64,000 bases of DNA, from positions 7,116-71,115 of the forward strand of contig JBBRAM010000020.1 of assembly GCA_038206765.1 (NCBI GenBank), in the 5' to 3' direction. The notes below the pieces were generated by a model that was not told where the DNA came from, ran no database searches, and saw only the letters and a list, made by a program, of their open reading frames with translations. Both the position numbers and the translations under genes were made by a program. Within the stretch, counting starts at the first letter, position 1. Each line of letters starts with the position of its first letter. Below are positions 9,129-17,223 of the stretch, in pieces. Origin of the DNA: UKL13-2 sp038206765 (lineage in GTDB: Bacteria; Pseudomonadota; Gammaproteobacteria; Burkholderiales; Usitatibacteraceae).

Positions 9129-10787
9129 ATGAATCGTAGAAATTTCATCCAAATCGGGATCGCCGGCGCGGGTATGTTGAATGCAGCAGGGAGCGGCGGC
9201 GAAGCCGTAGCAGCGACGAATAAAAATATGCGTCGCAAATCGAGTGATGCAGTCATCGTCGAAGCCACGATTGCCGATCTGCAAGCCGCCATGTCATCCG
9301 GAAAGCTCACGGCTAAAGCACTCACCAACTTGTACTTGGCGCGCATCAACGCGATTGACAAATCCGGGCCGAGCATCAACTCAATCATCGAACTCAACCC
9401 GGATGCATTAGCAATTGCGGCGTCACTCGACAAAGAGCGCACAACCAAAGGGCCACGCGGACCGTTGCACGGTATCCCAGTGTTGCTCAAGGACAATATT
9501 GCCACCTTTGATAATATGCAGACCACCGCTGGCTCACTGGCAATGGTCGGCTTAAAACCACCACGCGATGCGTTTTTGGTGACGCAATTGCGCGAGGCGG
9601 GTGCCGTCATTTTAGGCAAAACAAACCTCAGTGAATGGGCCAATATCCGATCAGCACGCGCCACTTCCGGCTGGAGCGGTCGCGGTGGACTCACCAAAAA
9701 CCCGTATGCATTGGACCGAAATACCAGTGGCTCAAGCTCGGGTTCTGGCGCGTCGATTGCGGCATCGCTGGCAGCTGTTGCGGTTGGTACCGAGACGGAC
9801 GGTTCAATCATCTCACCGGCCAACGTCAATGGTTTGGTTGGCATTAAACCGACACTTGGCCTGATTAGCCGGAACGGCATCATCCCCATTTCACATTCGC
9901 AAGATACCGCCGGGCCGATGACGCGCACCGTGACCGATGCCGCAATTTTATTGACCGCCATGGCCGGCAGCGATAAGCGTGATGCGGCCACGAATGATGC
10001 GAATAAAAACAAAACTGATTACACCAAATTTCTCAAGGTAGATGGCTTGAAAGGCGCGCGGATAGGCGTTGTCCGGGCTAATTTGGACGTCGCAAATGGT
10101 GCAAATGATCTGGTGGTCGCTGTGATCGAAGAAGCGCTAACCGTTTTAAAAGCGCAAGGCGCCACGCTGATCGATGTTGTGCTGCCGAACGCCGGCAAAT
10201 ATGGCGATTCGGAATTTCAAGTGCTGCTTTATGAATTGAAAGCCGACATGGCGGCATACCTAGCAGAATTTGCGCCCGGTGCAAAAATCAAAACCTTGCA
10301 AGACATTATCGATTTCAATGAAAAAAATAAAAACACAGAAATGCCCTACTTTGGTCAGGACACATTCATCCGTGCCGCGAAAAAAGGCGGCCTCGATAGC
10401 CAGGAATATCTCGATGCACTGGCCAATAACCATCGCTATTCACGGGCAGAAGGCATTGACGCCGTCATGAACGAAAACAAACTCGATGCGCTGGTTGCAC
10501 CCTCCGGCGATGTCGCTTGGCTGACAGATTGCATCAAAGGTGACAACAGCGGCGGAAGCTTCACCTCGCCCGCAGCGGTAGCGGGCTACCCGCATATCAC
10601 CGTGCCTGCTGGTGCGGTTTATGGACTGCCGGTCGGCATATCGTTTGTCGCCAGCGCATGGAGTGAGCCCAAGTTAATCCAGATCGCCTATGCCTATGAG
10701 CAAGCCAGCAATCTGCGCCGCGCGCCGATGTTTGCGAAATCAATAAACCCGATCATGAAAACAAAACCGAATAAAGCAGTTGGATAA
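9129..10787 (+). CDS. amidase-signature hydrolase with Tat-like signal
   Basis: A 552-residue amidase-signature (AS) enzyme. The catalytic Lys is in L-L-K-D-N-I near residue 121, the Ser-rich segment S-G-S-S-S-G-S-G-A-S lies near 200-209, and the nucleophile Ser is in T-D-G-S-I near 225. The protein begins M-N-R-R-N-F-I-Q-I-G, a twin-arginine-like motif followed by a short hydrophobic stretch and a possible A-V-A cleavage site near residue 28, so periplasmic export is likely. The start at 9129 is chosen over an in-frame ATG at 9006 because it yields this signal and has GGGACG upstream. The substrate cannot be assigned; exported relatives include putative Asp/Glu-tRNA amidotransferase-like enzymes that hydrolyse peptides or amides. 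Confidence 0.88.
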   Translation: MNRRNFIQIGIAGAGMLNAAGSGGEAVAATNKNMRRKSSDAVIVEATIADLQAAMSSGKLTAKALTNLYLARINAIDKSGPSINSIIELNPDALAIAASLDKERTTKGPRGPLHGIPVLLKDNIATFDNMQTTAGSLAMVGLKPPRDAFLVTQLREAGAVILGKTNLSEWANIRSARATSGWSGRGGLTKNPYALDRNTSGSSSGSGASIAASLAAVAVGTETDGSIISPANVNGLVGIKPTLGLISRNGIIPISHSQDTAGPMTRTVTDAAILLTAMAGSDKRDAATNDANKNKTDYTKFLKVDGLKGARIGVVRANLDVANGANDLVVAVIEEALTVLKAQGATLIDVVLPNAGKYGDSEFQVLLYELKADMAAYLAEFAPGAKIKTLQDIIDFNEKNKNTEMPYFGQDTFIRAAKKGGLDSQEYLDALANNHRYSRAEGIDAVMNENKLDALVAPSGDVAWLTDCIKGDNSGGSFTSPAAVAGYPHITVPAGAVYGLPVGISFVASAWSEPKLIQIAYAYEQASNLRRAPMFAKSINPIMKTKPNKAVG

Positions 10788-10820
10788 GACGGCTCGGTAG
10801 AGCTGCCCAATAATGCAATC

Positions 10821-10872
10821 GAATGAAGCAGTCGAATGAAGCAGCCGAATGAAGCAGCCAAACCAGGCAGTC
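10821..10872. repeat. tandem 13-bp repeat between amidase and DUF4287 genes
   Basis: Three 13-bp units GAATGAAGCAGYC are followed by a degenerate fourth (AAACCAGGCAGTC). The unit resembles the last codons of the amidase gene (GAATAAAGCAGTT), which suggests local duplication of the gene's 3' end by slippage. Confidence 0.75.
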
Positions 10873-10906
10873 GCAACAAGTAGCCCACGAGAGCCATCTG
10901 CAAACA

Positions 10907-11488
10907 ATGAACAGCAACATGAATAACAACGAAGCGCCAAATGAGCTACAAAGTGTACGAATGCGCGCCAACATTCAGGAGCGCACCGGCAAATCGTTAG
11001 GTGCATGGGTCAACATCGCCCGCTCGCTCGGCACTGATCATCACAAAGATATCGTGGCCTACCTTAAAACCGAAGGCCGTATGAGCCACAGCTACGCCAA
11101 CCTCGTTGCGCATGAAGCACGCAAGCCTGATGCGGTGGTTGAGACTGATCCGATTGAAGCGCTATTCGCGGGCGACAAAGAGACGCTCAAGCCGATCTAT
11201 GACGCGATTTGCAAAGCGATCAAAACATTTGGCAAGGATATTACGTTCGTGCCGAAAAAAGATTGCGTCAGTGTGCGCCGCAAAAAGCAATTTGCCATTC
11301 TGCAACCGTCCACAGCAAAGCGGCTCGATATTGGACTGCATCTCAAACAAATCGAGCTGACCGGCAATTTAGAATTAGCTGGAACTTGGAACGGCATGTT
11401 GAGCCACCGCGTGCGTATTGCAAAAATGGCCGATTTTGATTTGCATGTGAAGCTGTGGCTGGAGGCGGCTTACGACGAGGCGGGGTGA
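10907..11488 (+). CDS. DUF4287 / DUF5655 domain protein
   Basis: A 193-residue soluble protein. Residues 20-70 match DUF4287 (N-I-x-E-R-T-G-K-S-L-x-x-W, then Y-L-K-T-E-G-x-S-H-S-Y-A-N-L-V-A-H), and residues 85-190 match DUF5655 (I-Y-D-A-I-C near 98, V-P-K-K-D-C-V-S-V-R-R-K-K-Q-F-A near 118-133, and C-terminal D-L-H-V-K-L-W-L-E-A-A-Y). The pairing of the two domains is common in bacteria, but no activity is established. The domain recalls DNA-transport-like folds only loosely. A second ATG at 10919 is an alternative start; neither has a strong ribosome site. Confidence 0.8.
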   Translation: MNSNMNNNEAPNELQSVRMRANIQERTGKSLGAWVNIARSLGTDHHKDIVAYLKTEGRMSHSYANLVAHEARKPDAVVETDPIEALFAGDKETLKPIYDAICKAIKTFGKDITFVPKKDCVSVRRKKQFAILQPSTAKRLDIGLHLKQIELTGNLELAGTWNGMLSHRVRIAKMADFDLHVKLWLEAAYDEAG

Positions 11489-11834
11489 TGCAGAGCATGC
11501 ATGATTCAACGCGCTGATCATCACCGGTTGGTAGAACTGCATAGCGGGCCTAGCGGCTGCTTTGGGTAGCTGCACGGTAACGGACGTACTTGAAATTCTT
11601 CGGATACGGCATTTGACCGCCGAAAAAACGGCATTAACATTGATTGTCGCAACCTGAATGCTATTAAATTGGAGCTTTGCGCCGCGGTTTAAGGCGTCTT
11701 GAAAATACGACACCTCGATGTCGGTGTTTTTTACGTTATTCGACAAGACACCACAAACGTACCGGTCCGTACGTTCTGTTCAATATCCTGTATACGCCCC
11801 AGCTCGGACATTCAATCGAAGCCAGAACAATTGC
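11489..11834. other. 346-base stretch without a supported gene
   Basis: No convincing gene, RNA or terminator was found. A minus-strand open frame (stop at 11375, start at 11746) crosses into the DUF4287 gene and is not supported by a ribosome site or a recognisable domain. The short palindrome ACGTACCGGTCCGTACGT near 11757-11774 is notable but unexplained. Confidence 0.5.
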
Positions 11835-12464
11835 TCATGTTGTGCGCAACTCTTGAATTCGCAACCTGACCATCTCATCAAACGCTAATCGAAACGTCAC
11901 ATGGTCTGATCCGTTGGTGCCGCATCTCAAGTTCTCAAGCGTAAACGAGTGCAATGATACGCGTGCGCGATCAGGGTTCATCCAGTTCCACAAGACCGAG
12001 AATCCAAAGCTGTAATCGTCTTCGGCAGTCCTCGCAATAATAAGCTCGCCATTGGGCGGTACCACATGGAAGGAAAACCCTTCCCGAATTTTCCGTTTTT
12101 TCGATAAGTGATCAAAGACTTCCTCATTCGATTTTACAGGTTCTTCTGCAATTTCATCCTTGGAATATAGCTCTTCAATTGTTCGACCTGCATGGGATTC
12201 GCAAGCATTTTGCAGGAGCGTAACTGCTATTTCAGCATCAGGCCGAACTTGTCGCTCATCTATCCAAATCATATGTATGCTCTCTTTGGCCTCACCATAG
12301 AGTCCGCCGTTTGCTCCGATGCTGGCGAAGTCTGGCCCATTCACGTCCCCGTGAACACGAACCGAAACTACGTTTAGTCCTAAAGTCGACACGGTCGCTA
12401 AGAGCTCACCATTAAGAGTAACGGCAAGTGCCGGTGATGTTTTTTGTTCTGGGGCGAGATTCAT
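11835..12464 (-). CDS. hypothetical protein, 209 residues
   Basis: Not recognised. The predicted protein is soluble and acidic, has no signal peptide or membrane segment, and begins M-N-L-A-P-E-Q-K. It appears to be a beta-rich N-terminal domain (15-80), an acidic linker (100-125) and a second beta-rich part (130-205) with two tryptophans in W-N-W. It stands alone between two non-coding stretches of about 350 and 400 bases, on the opposite strand to its left neighbour, an arrangement typical of accessory or recently acquired genes. Codon use looks genuine for coding sequence, but there is no homology-based support. Confidence 0.55.
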   Translation of the reverse strand: MNLAPEQKTSPALAVTLNGELLATVSTLGLNVVSVRVHGDVNGPDFASIGANGGLYGEAKESIHMIWIDERQVRPDAEIAVTLLQNACESHAGRTIEELYSKDEIAEEPVKSNEEVFDHLSKKRKIREGFSFHVVPPNGELIIARTAEDDYSFGFSVLWNWMNPDRARVSLHSFTLENLRCGTNGSDHVTFRLAFDEMVRLRIQELRTT

Positions 12465-12863
12465 GGCACAGCTTTCCGATGCCGCTATTTGCGGCTAAAC
12501 ATCTTCAAGACTCAAATATATTCGGATCATTTCTGCTGTCTGCTTTTGGCCGACTATAGCCACTCAACGGTGCCAGCCTCAAGCCAAGACCCTCGAGCAA
12601 AATTCCACTTTCGTCATCCGAATCGCAATTCAAATAGCAGCGTCAATTTCCGTTGCAGATTGCGAAATACCCATTGTATTTCGTTCGAAATAACGACCTC
12701 GGCATCGGCCGAATTTTTGTGCAACTTACGGACTTAAAAAGAATCATTTTCGGCGTTAAACTGTCGTTGCCTAAAATAGGAAAGTTAGTTTCTCAGCGCC
12801 CTTCTTGAACCACCTTACCCTTGAAAAGCCCGCCTACGCTAGACTTTGTTCCTAACAACCCTG
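12465..12863. other. 399-base stretch without a supported gene
   Basis: Nothing convincing was found. It is AT-richer than its surroundings, especially at 12600-12780. The open frames across it are low-complexity shadows without ribosome sites. It may contain the 3' untranslated region of pilU and the promoter of the orphan gene at 11835-12464. Confidence 0.5.
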
Positions 12864-14063
12864 TCAGGCTTCTACTTTTTTCTCTTCTTCAGCGCCTTCC
12901 GCCTCTGCCGCAGGCTTGGGCTCTGGTTGCATCGAGAACATGCTGCCTGTTTCCACGCCTGGCTCGCCGCGCTTACTTTTTAGCTTGATATTTAAACGTA
13001 GCTCATTGGCTGAATCGGCATTTCGAATAGCTTCCTCATACGAAATATGGTCTTCGTTATAAAGATCAAACAAAGCAAGGTCGAACGTCCGCATCCCCAG
13101 CTGGATCGATTTCGCCATCATCGCTTTGATCTCTTGGAATTCACCTTTAAAAATACGTTCGGCAATCGTTGGCGTATTGAGCAAAATTTCGATTGCGGCT
13201 TTGCGGCCTTTGCCATCTTGTGTACGCACCAAGCGCTGCGAAATGATAGCCCGCAGATTGGCCGATAGATCCATCAGCAATTGGTTGCGGCGTTCTTCCG
13301 GGAAAAAATTGATGATGCGATCAATGGTCTGATTTGCGCTATTCGCGTGTAGCGTGCCGAGGCACAAATGCCCTGTTTCGGCAAACGCAATGGCATGCTC
13401 CATCGTTTCGGCGTCCCTGATTTCGCCAATTAAAATTACGTCCGGCGCTTGCCGCAAGGTGTTCTTCAACGCGTGGTGCCAAGTGTGGGTATCAATACCA
13501 ACTTCGCGATGCGTGATGAGCGACAGTTTGGATTGATGCACATATTCAACCGGATCTTCCACGGTAATGATGTGGCCGGCGGAGGTGCGGTTTCGCTGGT
13601 CAATCATCGCCGCCAAGGTCGTCGATTTGCCCGAGCCCGTGCCACCAACCACGAGCACCAGCCCGCGTTTATTCATAATGACTTCTTTTAAAATCGGCGG
13701 CAAACCCAGCTTTTCAAAATTGGGGATCTCCGCCGCGATAGTGCGGATCACCATGCCCACGCAGCGCTGCTGCATAAAAACATTCACACGAAATCGCGAC
13801 AGCCCGGCGATTGAAATAGCAAAGTTGCATTCAAACTCTTTCGCGAATTCTGAGCGCTGCTCTTCATTCATCATCGCGTGCGCGAGCACCTTGGTCACAT
13901 CGCCAGTGAGCTTTTGTGAGGCGAGCGGCTGCATGGTGCCATTGGCCTTCATGCTGGGCGGGAAGTCATTTGCAATAAACAAATCGGAGCCACCCGCCTG
14001 GCTCATGGCACCCAGCAATTTGTGCATATACGCACGTGCTTGTTCTTCGCTTAAACCGGACAT
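12864..14063 (-). CDS. pilU: type IV pilus retraction ATPase PilU
   Basis: A 399-residue secretion-superfamily ATPase of the PilT/PilU group. Walker A G-G-T-G-S-G-K-S-T is at residues 140-148, the Asp box T-V-E-D-P-V-E-Y near 170, Walker B D-V-I-L-I-G-E-I-R-D near 211-220, and the His box G-T-L-H-A-N-S near 238. The Glu/Ala/Lys-rich C-terminal tail (370-399) is typical of PilU rather than PilT. AAGGGAG precedes the start. PilU is a PilT-dependent accessory retraction motor in the cytoplasm. The usual upstream pilT is absent from this position, so pilU is separated from its partner. Confidence 0.93.
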   Translation of the reverse strand: MSGLSEEQARAYMHKLLGAMSQAGGSDLFIANDFPPSMKANGTMQPLASQKLTGDVTKVLAHAMMNEEQRSEFAKEFECNFAISIAGLSRFRVNVFMQQRCVGMVIRTIAAEIPNFEKLGLPPILKEVIMNKRGLVLVVGGTGSGKSTTLAAMIDQRNRTSAGHIITVEDPVEYVHQSKLSLITHREVGIDTHTWHHALKNTLRQAPDVILIGEIRDAETMEHAIAFAETGHLCLGTLHANSANQTIDRIINFFPEERRNQLLMDLSANLRAIISQRLVRTQDGKGRKAAIEILLNTPTIAERIFKGEFQEIKAMMAKSIQLGMRTFDLALFDLYNEDHISYEEAIRNADSANELRLNIKLKSKRGEPGVETGSMFSMQPEPKPAAEAEGAEEEKKVEA

Positions 14064-14124
14064 TTGAACTCCCTTTGAATTGCCACCCAGCCACTACCTG
14101 CCGTATTACTAGGAGGCTAAACTA

Positions 14125-14190
14125 GTGAAAAGCATTATTGTTATCGTTTTGCTGCTGTACAACGGTCACCACAATCTGCATATCGCTTAA
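14125..14190 (+). CDS. possible 21-residue membrane peptide
   Basis: A short frame in the pilU-ppk1 gap begins with GTG eight bases after a perfect AGGAGG and encodes 21 residues: M-K-S then eight aliphatic residues (I-I-V-I-V-L-L-L), then a polar, His-rich tail Y-N-G-H-H-N-L-H-I-A. The Lys followed by an aliphatic helix fits a small inner-membrane protein. It is divergent from pilU. No family was recognised. The ribosome site is the strongest non-coding-strand signal in the gap, but an isolated AGGAGG can arise by chance. Confidence 0.4.
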   Translation: MKSIIVIVLLLYNGHHNLHIA

Positions 14191-14298
14191 ACTGCGCCCC
14201 CGCAAATCACAACTAAAAATCGTACTCGAAAACGCCACTGCGCAACGTAGAGCAATCGTTCAAATTGCATTCGCGTATTTTGGATTTTATGTATGAGT

Positions 14299-17040
14299 TT
14301 AATTGTCGACTGCCAACAGCGTCAACAATTCCTCTTGCGCGCTATGACGCACGCTACCCAAGCCACCCAAGTCGTTGGTGCCATTGGCGCGCCCGGCTGG
14401 TTTTTTACGCTCATAGCTGCCGTCGCCGCTCATTTCCCACGCCTGGCAGTTGTCTTTTAAATAGGTCATCAGCCCTTCGGCTAGCACGCGTTTTTTGAGC
14501 CTCGGGTCGATGACGGGGAAGCAAAGCTCGATTCGGCGGAAAAAATTACGCTCCATCCAATCAGCACTCGACAACATAACCCGTTCGTCCGCGCCGCCGC
14601 CATTGCGGAAGTAGAAAATACGCGAATGCTCTAAAAAACGACCAACGATTGAATGGACGCGAATGTTTTCGGACAAGCCCGGCACACCGGGGCGCAACGC
14701 ACACACACCGCGCACAATTAAATCAATTTTTACCCCCGCCTCAGAGGCGCGATATAGCGCCTCGATTACTTCCGGCGCAAGCAGCGAATTCATTTTGGCG
14801 ATAATGACGCCGCGCGCATCGGCGCGTCCAGACTTGGCGATTTTGGTTTCATTATCAATGGCGGCGATCACTTTATCGTGCAACGTGAATGGCGCTTGCC
14901 AAACATGCGATAGCTTGGTTGCGCGTCCCAAACCGGTGAGCTGAATAAAAACCTCGTTCACATCGGCGCAAATTGCCTCATTAGCCGTGATGAGGCCGAA
15001 ATCGGTATAGAGCCTGGCGGTGCGGGGGTGATAGTTGCCGGTGCCGAGATGGACGTAGCGACGGAGTACCGGTTTGTTTTCATGTTTGCTGTCGTGCTTA
15101 CTGTCCTGCTTGTTGTCATGCTTCCCATCATGTTTCGCGTCGCGCTTACTGCCATGTTTGCCGTCGTGCTCGCTTTCATGTTTGGGGCTGGTTTTTTGAT
15201 CGCTGATTTCTTCGTCTGAAAACTCTTTTTCACGACGTACAATCAGCGCCATTTTCGCGTGCGTTTTGTGGCCCACCACACCGTACACCACATGCGCCCC
15301 AACCTCCTCCAATTTAGCGGCCCAATTGAGGTTCGCCTCTTCATCGAAGCGTGCCATGAGCTCAACCACCACGGTCACTTCTTTGCCACGCTTGGCGGCA
15401 TCAATTAGCGCTTCCATGATGACTGAATCGGTGCCGGTACGATAAACCGTTTGCTTGATCGCCACCACCAGCGGATCGCGCGCGGCGGTTTGAATAAACT
15501 CAATGACCGGCGTAAAACTTTGGAATGGATGATGTAGCAGCACATCTTGTTTTTTGAGGGTTTCAAAAATATCCCGGTTGTTGCCGTTGAGTTTTGACGC
15601 TTTCAACAATGCCTTTGGCAAACCAGCCGTAAACGGCGCAAATTTTAAATCGGGGCGGTTCACCTGATCGGGCACATTCATTAAACGCACCAGATTCACG
15701 GGCCCATTTACGCGATAAAGATCGATGTCTTCTAAGCCAAATTGCGCAAGTAAAAATTGTGTCATTTCAAGCGAGCAGTTATCCGCCACTTCCAGACGCA
15801 CAGCATCACCCAAATGGCGTTGTGGCAATTCGCCTTGCAGCGCCAATCGCAGATTTTTAACCTCTTCTTCATCTACAAACAAATCTGAATTTCTCGTCAC
15901 GCGGAATTGATAACATCCAACGACCTCCAATCCGGAAAATAATTCACCCACATGCGCGTGCAGAACCGACGTTAAGAACACGAAATCGTTTGCGCCATCC
16001 GTCACCGATGCGGGTAGCCGAATCACCCGCGGCAACACGCGCGGCGCTTGCACAATCGCCCGCAAAGAATCGCGGCCAAAGGCATCACGGCCGCTTAATT
16101 CCACCGCAAAATTAAGTGATTTATTAAAAATGCGCGGGAACGGGTGCGCCGGATCCAAACCAATTGGCGTGAGCACCGGCATCACTTCGCGGAAAAAATA
16201 TTCCTTTACCCAAACCTGCTGTGCCGGTGTCCAATGTGCCCGCCGTAAAAATCGAATGCCTTCAGCGGCCATCGCGGGAAATAGCTCATCGTTTAGTAGC
16301 GCGTATTGCTGGTTCACAATCGTCCGCGCTTCGATGGCGATTGAATTAAACGTCTGCATCGCGGATTGGCCATCGTTGCTAATGGCGACTGAATTTAACT
16401 TGATTTGCTCTTTTAAGCCAGCCACGCGAATCTCAAAAAACTCATCCATATTTGACGATACAATCGACAAATACTTCAACCGCTCCAGCAGCGGCACAGT
16501 TGTATCCTCAGCTTGCGCCAAGACACGGCGATTGAATGCCAGCAACTGCGTTTCGCGATTTAAAAAATGGCTGACGGGCTTTGGGCTACTCGGCGCTAGC
16601 GGCGAGCTTTTAGCTACTTTGGTTATTTTTGCAAGCCCATTCGTAACATTGTTGGTGCATTTTTTCGCGCGTATTTTGGCACTTTTTTTCGTATTTTTTT
16701 TAACAAACTTTTCCGCAGCCTTGCTAGCGACTTTAGATGTTTTTTTCTTAGCATCAACGCCAAGCTTGCTCGTCTCTGCAATGTCGGCAGCTTTAGGCAC
16801 TTTAGTGATGTTGTTAATTGCCAAACCCGCGCGGGGAGCAGCGGCAGAGGGAACTTTTTTGATCGCGGCCTTCGCCTTCGTTAACGTTAACGTCTTTGGG
16901 ATGACAGGCGCTGCGGTTGTTGCGGCCGTTGCAGGTGCAACATTTTTAGAAGGCGCCCGGCCCAGTACCTTTTGTTTTGTGTTTTGTGAGGCAGCGTCGG
17001 CTTTTTTAGAAATGGTTTTGGTGGCTTTTGTTGGGGTCAT
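14299..17040 (-). CDS. ppk: polyphosphate kinase 1 with Lys/Ala-rich N-terminus and K-H-D-x repeat insertion
   Basis: A 913-residue Ppk1 from the ATG at 17040; it makes polyphosphate from ATP. About 150 N-terminal residues are Lys/Ala/Thr-rich and histone-like. The conserved part starts at F-L-N-R-E-x-Q-L-L-A-F-N-R-R-V-L-A-Q-A and runs to the C-terminus. The two catalytic histidines are His594 (T-H-A-K-M) and His664 (Y-V-H-L-G-T-G-N-Y). They are normally about 19 residues apart; here they are 70 apart because a charged insert with about nine K-H-D-x tetrapeptides (residues 619-656) separates them. An in-frame GTG at 17097 would add 19 residues, but a Pho-box-like site at 17112-17127 would place the transcript start close to it, so 17040 is preferred. 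Divergent to ppx. Confidence 0.92.
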   Translation of the reverse strand: MTPTKATKTISKKADAASQNTKQKVLGRAPSKNVAPATAATTAAPVIPKTLTLTKAKAAIKKVPSAAAPRAGLAINNITKVPKAADIAETSKLGVDAKKKTSKVASKAAEKFVKKNTKKSAKIRAKKCTNNVTNGLAKITKVAKSSPLAPSSPKPVSHFLNRETQLLAFNRRVLAQAEDTTVPLLERLKYLSIVSSNMDEFFEIRVAGLKEQIKLNSVAISNDGQSAMQTFNSIAIEARTIVNQQYALLNDELFPAMAAEGIRFLRRAHWTPAQQVWVKEYFFREVMPVLTPIGLDPAHPFPRIFNKSLNFAVELSGRDAFGRDSLRAIVQAPRVLPRVIRLPASVTDGANDFVFLTSVLHAHVGELFSGLEVVGCYQFRVTRNSDLFVDEEEVKNLRLALQGELPQRHLGDAVRLEVADNCSLEMTQFLLAQFGLEDIDLYRVNGPVNLVRLMNVPDQVNRPDLKFAPFTAGLPKALLKASKLNGNNRDIFETLKKQDVLLHHPFQSFTPVIEFIQTAARDPLVVAIKQTVYRTGTDSVIMEALIDAAKRGKEVTVVVELMARFDEEANLNWAAKLEEVGAHVVYGVVGHKTHAKMALIVRREKEFSDEEISDQKTSPKHESEHDGKHGSKRDAKHDGKHDNKQDSKHDSKHENKPVLRRYVHLGTGNYHPRTARLYTDFGLITANEAICADVNEVFIQLTGLGRATKLSHVWQAPFTLHDKVIAAIDNETKIAKSGRADARGVIIAKMNSLLAPEVIEALYRASEAGVKIDLIVRGVCALRPGVPGLSENIRVHSIVGRFLEHSRIFYFRNGGGADERVMLSSADWMERNFFRRIELCFPVIDPRLKKRVLAEGLMTYLKDNCQAWEMSGDGSYERKKPAGRANGTNDLGGLGSVRHSAQEELLTLLAVDN
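15073..15187 (-). repeat. 12-bp coding repeat array inside ppk1
   Basis: Nine to ten degenerate 12-bp units encode the tetrapeptide K-H-[D/E/G]-[S/G/A/N] in frame. The array falls between the codons for the two catalytic histidines of Ppk1 (15259-15261 and 15049-15051). Third-position and single-base differences between units show the array is not a very recent duplication. Confidence 0.9.
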
Positions 17041-17111
17041 GCTGGCGCTCGTTTCGGTTATCGGCAGTAAAAATACAGGGTCGTGTTCGAAATTCACATT
17101 ACCTGTAGCTT

Positions 17112-17127
17112 ATGACATTTTTATGAC
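17112..17127 (-). promoter_or_regulatory. Pho-box-like PhoB site upstream of ppk1
   Basis: On the minus strand the sequence reads GTCATAAAAATGTCAT: two GTCAT half-sites exactly 11 bases apart with an A-rich spacer, as in the PhoB consensus (CTGTCAT, 4 bases, CTGTCAT). A TAATGT -10-like hexamer follows about ten bases downstream. Phosphate-starvation control of polyphosphate genes is well known in proteobacteria. The site also lies within the divergent ppx promoter region. Confidence 0.55.
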
Positions 17128-17223
17128 TCGTTGCCGTTGGGTTATTGTGCGCTTTGTTATGACATACTTTCAGCCGATCAAATTGAATGCCTAAACCTTC
17201 TAAAAAATTTCTGATATTCCCCC

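Noticed and set aside
11375..11746. Minus-strand open frame of 123 codons beside the DUF4287 gene
   Set aside because: It overlaps the 3' end of a better-supported gene on the other strand, has no ribosome site and shows no recognisable domain.
15073..15187. Possible CRISPR-like array in ppk1
   Set aside because: The units are 12 bp, contiguous and in frame, with no spacers; no cas genes are present.
17041..17097. GTG start for ppk1 at 17097
   Set aside because: It lies too close to the Pho-box-like site and its -10 to have a leader; the ATG at 17040 is preferred, although the GTG cannot be excluded.
16130..17194. Plus-strand open frame of 354 codons antisense to the 5' part of ppk1
   Set aside because: It mirrors the Lys/Ala-rich N-terminus of ppk1; the codon bias of that region keeps the opposite frame open.
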